From the NCBI RefSeq assembly GCF_030718085.1, contig NZ_JAVAJF010000001.1:868001-932000 (forward strand): DNA of 64,000 bases, in the 5' to 3' direction. The notes under the pieces are model-generated. The model searched no databases. It worked only from the letters and a program-made list of their open reading frames with translations, and had not been told where the DNA came from. The position numbers and the translations under genes are program-made. Source of the DNA: Marinobacter sp. MDS2 (lineage in GTDB: Bacteria > Pseudomonadota > Gammaproteobacteria > Pseudomonadales > Oleiphilaceae). Shown here in pieces: positions 60,558-64,000 of the stretch. Within the stretch, counting starts at the first letter, position 1; each line of letters starts with the position of its first letter.

Positions 60558-61409
60558 TCACTTGGAGCGAACGTGATCGTTCAATTCCTGAAAGCCCGGC
60601 CGTTTCTCGGTTGGCAAGGCTTTTCGGCCAAACTCAATGGCCATTTGGGGGGCCTGCCCTGCTACCGTCGCAACGATGGCCGATTTCACGCATTCGTAGG
60701 CTTTCAGCTCATATTTGGCAGTGTGTTCAAGGGCAATGGACGCTGGGCCGACAAAACCGTAACCCATCCAGATGCCCAGAAACGTGCCGACCAAAGCCGC
60801 CGCCACGCTCAACCCGATTTTCTCTGGCCCTTCGGTCAGGAAATTCATGGTAATCACGATGCCCAAAACCGCCGCCACGATCCCCAACCCCGGCAAGGCA
60901 TCGGCAATTTTGTTGACGGCATGGGCGGGTTCTTCCAGTTCGTGCTGGCGATTCTCGATTTCGTTTTCCATCATCCCTTCCAGCTCATGGGGCGCCATGT
61001 TGCCGGAGCTGATGATGCGGAGATAGTCAGTAATAAAGTCCAGCAAATGCGTGGACTTCATGATGGCCGGATAACGGGTAAAGATCGGGCTCTCTTCGGG
61101 GTTGTCGATATCTTCTTCGATGGCCATTACACCTTGCTTTCGGGATTTATCGAAAACTTCGTAGAGCAGGCTGAGCAGATCTGTGTAATAGGCTTTGTTG
61201 AACGGTGAACCGGTCAATAAGCGCAACAGTCCGCTGAACACCTCTTTCACGGTGTGCATCGGGTTGGCAATCACAAACGAGCCCACGGCGGCCCCGCCGA
61301 TGATCAGCACTTCTGTCGGCTGCCAAAGCACCGCCAAGTTCCCGCCGTGCAGTGTATAGCCGCCAAGAACACTCGCAATAACAATAACTGCACCAATAAT
61401 CAGCAGCAT
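60558..61409 (-). CDS. motA: Flagellar motor stator protein MotA
   Basis: MotA is the membrane subunit that converts ion flow into torque on FliG. The 283-residue protein has about four hydrophobic segments, starting with MLLIIGAVIVIASVLGGYTL. It shows the conserved cytoplasmic charged region and the ADALPGLGIVAAVLGIVITM and LVGTFLGIWMGYGFVGP segments of the third and fourth helices. It precedes motB and is divergent from psd. The motAB pair lies apart from the other flagellar genes, which are not in this window. Confidence 0.95.
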   Translation of the reverse strand: MLLIIGAVIVIASVLGGYTLHGGNLAVLWQPTEVLIIGGAAVGSFVIANPMHTVKEVFSGLLRLLTGSPFNKAYYTDLLSLLYEVFDKSRKQGVMAIEEDIDNPEESPIFTRYPAIMKSTHLLDFITDYLRIISSGNMAPHELEGMMENEIENRQHELEEPAHAVNKIADALPGLGIVAAVLGIVITMNFLTEGPEKIGLSVAAALVGTFLGIWMGYGFVGPASIALEHTAKYELKAYECVKSAIVATVAGQAPQMAIEFGRKALPTEKRPGFQELNDHVRSK

Positions 61410-61549
61410 GAAAAGTCGTCGCCCGTTTGAAACCTATGGAAAATCAGCGTTCGATCATAGCAAGCTCACGGCAGAACAGCGAAGGGGAGAAACAATTTCT
61501 ATACACTATGCCCAGTTTGTTAAACTGCCCCGCTTTACAGAACCGAGAG

Positions 61550-62428
61550 ATGTCTCAAATGCTTGATAAACTGTTCGTCCTGAGTCAATACGTCACGCCG
61601 CAGCTGACGCTATCCCGCTTGGCCGGCCGCCTCGCGGACTATGACAGGAGTCCAGCTCTGAAAAACCGCGTCATCCACTGGTTTATCGACCGCTATGGCG
61701 TGAACATGAGTGAGGCCGCTGAATCTGACCCCACCGCGTACGACAGTTTTAACGCATTTTTCACGCGCGCACTCAAACCCGGCGCACGCACAGTCGACCA
61801 AACGCCTGACGTCTTCGTCAGCCCCGTTGACGGGGCCATCAGCCAGATTGGCCAGGTTACGGCAGACGATCGGGTATTTCAGGCCAAGGGCCAATCTTTC
61901 AGCTTGACCGAACTGCTCGGTGGTGATGAAAAGCGCGCTGAAGCCTTTCGCGAAGGCGAATTTTCCACCATTTATCTTTCACCAAAAGACTACCACCGCA
62001 TTCACATGCCAGTGGCCGGCACTCTGAAAGAAATGGTGTATGTGCCCGGTAAGCTGTTTTCAGTTAACCCGGTAACGGCAGAGAACGTACCGAATCTGTT
62101 CGCCCGTAACGAACGGGTTGCGTGCATTTTTGAAACCGACGCAGGCCCGATGGCACTGGTTCTGGTGGGCGCGATGATCGTGGGAAGCGTAGAAACCACC
62201 TGGGCAGGCGTTGTTGCGCCAAAGCCGAGCAAGGTGACCGAGTGGCAGTACTCCGGTGATCAGGCGGTACGCTTCGAGAAAGGCGATGAGATGGGCCGGT
62301 TCCGCTTGGGTTCCACCGTTGTTCTGGTGATGCCGAAAGGCGCCGTGAACTGGAACGCCGATCAGGTCGCCGGCAAAGCCGTACAAATGGGCGAGGCCTT
62401 TGGTCAGCTGAAGCCAACGAAAGCCTGA
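61550..62428 (+). CDS. psd: Phosphatidylserine decarboxylase proenzyme
   Basis: Psd makes phosphatidylethanolamine from phosphatidylserine at the inner membrane. It self-cleaves at the LGST motif (in FRLGSTVVLV near residue 252), turning the serine into the pyruvoyl cofactor. With the ATG at 61550 the proenzyme is 292 residues. The family features FFTRALKPGAR and YHRIHMPVAG are present. The open frame extends to 61427, but upstream residues do not match the family. It is divergent from motA and ends five bases from the convergent epmA. Confidence 0.94.
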   Translation: MSQMLDKLFVLSQYVTPQLTLSRLAGRLADYDRSPALKNRVIHWFIDRYGVNMSEAAESDPTAYDSFNAFFTRALKPGARTVDQTPDVFVSPVDGAISQIGQVTADDRVFQAKGQSFSLTELLGGDEKRAEAFREGEFSTIYLSPKDYHRIHMPVAGTLKEMVYVPGKLFSVNPVTAENVPNLFARNERVACIFETDAGPMALVLVGAMIVGSVETTWAGVVAPKPSKVTEWQYSGDQAVRFEKGDEMGRFRLGSTVVLVMPKGAVNWNADQVAGKAVQMGEAFGQLKPTKA

Positions 62429-62433
62429 CGAGG

Positions 62434-63402
62434 TCAGGCTCTTTCGATCGGGAAGGCCAGAACCTCTTCAATTGTTCTCGCACCCACCTTCAGCATCAGC
62501 AGCCGGTCTAAGCCCAAGGCAACGCCCGAACAATCGGGCAGACCGGCTTCCAACGCCGCCATAAACGCGCTGTCCAAAGCCATTTCTGGCTTGCCGGCCA
62601 TGCGGCGTTGCTGGTTATCAGCCTCGAAACGCTCGCGCTGCTCCTCGGGGTCCGTCAGCTCCCAATATCCGTTGCAGAGCTCCAGCCCGTTTATATAAAG
62701 CTCGAACCGATGGGCGACCGAGTGCCCTTGGTCGTGCGACACCCTTGCCAGTGCGGCTTGCGCGGCTGGATAGCGGGTAATAAACACCGGCCGGTCAAAG
62801 CCCAACTTTGGCTCAACCGCAAAACTCATTACCAAATCCAGACAGTCGTTGCGACTCAGATCGGTAAGTTGCTCCGGCTCCAGCCATTGCTCACAAAAGC
62901 GTTTCAAGTCGCCGTCGGAAATTTCCATCGGGTCAAAACCCGCGTTTTCGAACACCGCCTGCCGATAATCCCGTTGAACCGGCCGCTCACAACCGAGCCA
63001 GCCGCACACCAGATCCGCCACCTCAGCCATGAGCGCCTGGTCATCCATGCCGACCCGATACCACTCCAGCATCGAAAATTCCGGATTGTGACGACGCCCC
63101 CGCTCACCGTTGCGGAATACGCGGGCAACCTGGTAGATACAACCCGCCCCCGCAGCCAACAGCCGTTTCATCGGGTATTCAGGCGAGGTCTGAAGCCAGC
63201 CCCCTTGCACACCACCGGCCCGCACGCCTGCCGATATACCGTCGAGATTCAAATCGGTAACGCCGTGGCGGCCAAGGACTGGCGTTTCCACTTCCAGCAC
63301 ATCCCGCTCACAAAAAAAGCCGCGCACGTAAGCAAGTTGCTGTGCACGGCTTTCCAAGGCGTCCCGCGAGGCAGTCGGCTGCCAGACAGGAGATTCACTC
63401 AT
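62434..63402 (-). CDS. epmA: Elongation factor P--(R)-beta-lysine ligase
   Basis: EpmA (PoxA/GenX) is a class II lysyl-tRNA synthetase paralogue that attaches (R)-beta-lysine to EF-P. The 322-residue protein has the catalytic core only, without an anticodon-binding domain. Motif 2 (RNGERGRRHNPEFSMLEWYR) and motif 3 (GVALGLDRLLML) are visible. It lies six bases after efp on the same strand, so enzyme and substrate are co-expressed. The aminomutase EpmB that supplies beta-lysine is not in this window. Confidence 0.95.
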   Translation of the reverse strand: MSESPVWQPTASRDALESRAQQLAYVRGFFCERDVLEVETPVLGRHGVTDLNLDGISAGVRAGGVQGGWLQTSPEYPMKRLLAAGAGCIYQVARVFRNGERGRRHNPEFSMLEWYRVGMDDQALMAEVADLVCGWLGCERPVQRDYRQAVFENAGFDPMEISDGDLKRFCEQWLEPEQLTDLSRNDCLDLVMSFAVEPKLGFDRPVFITRYPAAQAALARVSHDQGHSVAHRFELYINGLELCNGYWELTDPEEQRERFEADNQQRRMAGKPEMALDSAFMAALEAGLPDCSGVALGLDRLLMLKVGARTIEEVLAFPIERA

Positions 63403-63408
63403 CGTGAA

Positions 63409-63984
63409 TTAACTGCTTTTGACGCGGTTTACATACTCGCCGGTGCGAGTATCTACTTTCAGCACTTCGCCAATGACGATGAACAAGGGCACGTTTACGA
63501 CCGCACCGGTGGACAAAGTCGCAGGTTTGGAGCCGCCTTGAGCAGTATCACCCTTCATGCCCGGATCCGTATCGACAACCTCGAGCTCCACAAAGTTAGG
63601 CGGTGTAACCGACAAAGGCGCACCGTTGTACAACGTCACGGTGTACACGTCTTGCTCTTTCAGCCACTTGACGGTATCCCCTACGGCTTTAGCGTCCGCG
63701 GCATACTGTTCGAATGAACCGTCTGTCAGCATGAAATGCCAGAACTCACCATCGGAGTACAGGTATTCCATGTCCTGTTCCATTACGTCCGCCGCCTCGA
63801 GACTCTCGCCCGACTTGAAAGTACGCTCCCAAACCCGGTTGGTCATCAGGTTGCGAAGCTTTACACGGTTAAAAGCTTGCCCTTTACCGGGCTTAACGAA
63901 TTCGTTCTCCAGCATGATACAAGGATCGCCATCCAGCAAAACCTTGAGCCCGCCACGAAATTCGTTGGTAGAATATGAAGCCAT
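63409..63984 (-). CDS. efp: Translation elongation factor P
   Basis: EF-P rescues ribosomes stalled at polyproline stretches. The 191-residue protein has three beta-barrel domains and the modified lysine at position 34, in [11 protein letters not shown] lysine rather than an arginine here agrees with the EpmA-type beta-lysylation encoded by the neighbouring gene. It starts [20 protein letters not shown] and is the last complete gene in the window. Confidence 0.97.
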   Translation of the reverse strand: MASYSTNEFRGGLKVLLDGDPCIMLENEFVKPGKGQAFNRVKLRNLMTNRVWERTFKSGESLEAADVMEQDMEYLYSDGEFWHFMLTDGSFEQYAADAKAVGDTVKWLKEQDVYTVTLYNGAPLSVTPPNFVELEVVDTDPGMKGDTAQGGSKPATLSTGAVVNVPLFIVIGEVLKVDTRTGEYVNRVKSS

Positions 63985-64000
63985 GAAATGTCCACCTGAC

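Overview
The window looks like a chromosomal core segment of a marine gammaproteobacterium, most likely Marinobacter or a close relative. That is inferred from gene content and protein sequence, not from a search. The evidence is a two-subunit pyruvate carboxylase with a divergent LysR regulator as in Pseudomonas, two large acyl-CoA dehydrogenases of the Pseudomonas PA0506 type, a MutL with an endonuclease motif, and an enterobacterial-like nnr-tsaE-ami-mutL-miaA-hfq-hflX-hflK-hflC order. I see no rRNA, tRNA, CRISPR array, phage or transposase gene.

Layout. 1-569: start of mreB (minus). 966-4246: gatCAB. 4641-9640: pycR / pycA-pycB plus a beta-carbonic anhydrase. 9701-11041: rimO; then a PilZ protein, cysD-cysN, yejK, trmH and miaB. 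18832-22667: phoH-ybeY-corC-lnt with overlapping ends. 22671-27548: zinc-ribbon protein / leuS-lptE-holA. 27818-28453: secreted endonuclease I-like protein. 28663-32481: two acyl-CoA dehydrogenases. 32726-33704: two small minus-strand genes, one with a flagellar-rod-like tail and one with HExxH. 33756-37758: bioB-bioF-bioC-bioD. 37810-43365: comF, an FAD oxidoreductase, a membrane protein, srkA, a small protein, cmoA-cmoB. 43434-56316: purA, hisZ, hflC-hflK, hflX, hfq, miaA, mutL, amidase, tsaE, nnr. 56447-64000: queG / orn, rsgA, motA-motB, psd, epmA, efp.

The genes are mostly housekeeping: tRNA modification and charging (gatCAB, miaA, miaB, trmH, cmoA, cmoB, queG, leuS), ribosome function (rimO, ybeY, rsgA, efp with its modifier epmA), envelope work (mreB, lnt, lptE, amidase, psd), sulfate activation, anaplerosis, biotin synthesis and fatty-acid oxidation. 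Biotin made by the bio genes would serve PycB, and the carbonic anhydrase would feed bicarbonate to PycA.

The most unusual content lies between the genes. Ten copies of a roughly 100-115 base palindromic element share a 53-57 base core, but each has its own pair of complementary arms of 23-30 bases. Read on one strand, every core holds two small hairpins whose loops fit CANGGANG (20 of 20), with 20-22 bases between the two GGA triplets. This is the form of a double CsrA/RsmA binding site. One copy matches the published 12-base CsrA selection consensus completely and another at 11 of 12 positions. A second, unrelated family with variable palindromic arms occurs twice, around yejK. Whether the first family is an RNA-level CsrA/RsmA target, a REP-like mobile element, or both, cannot be settled from the sequence alone.
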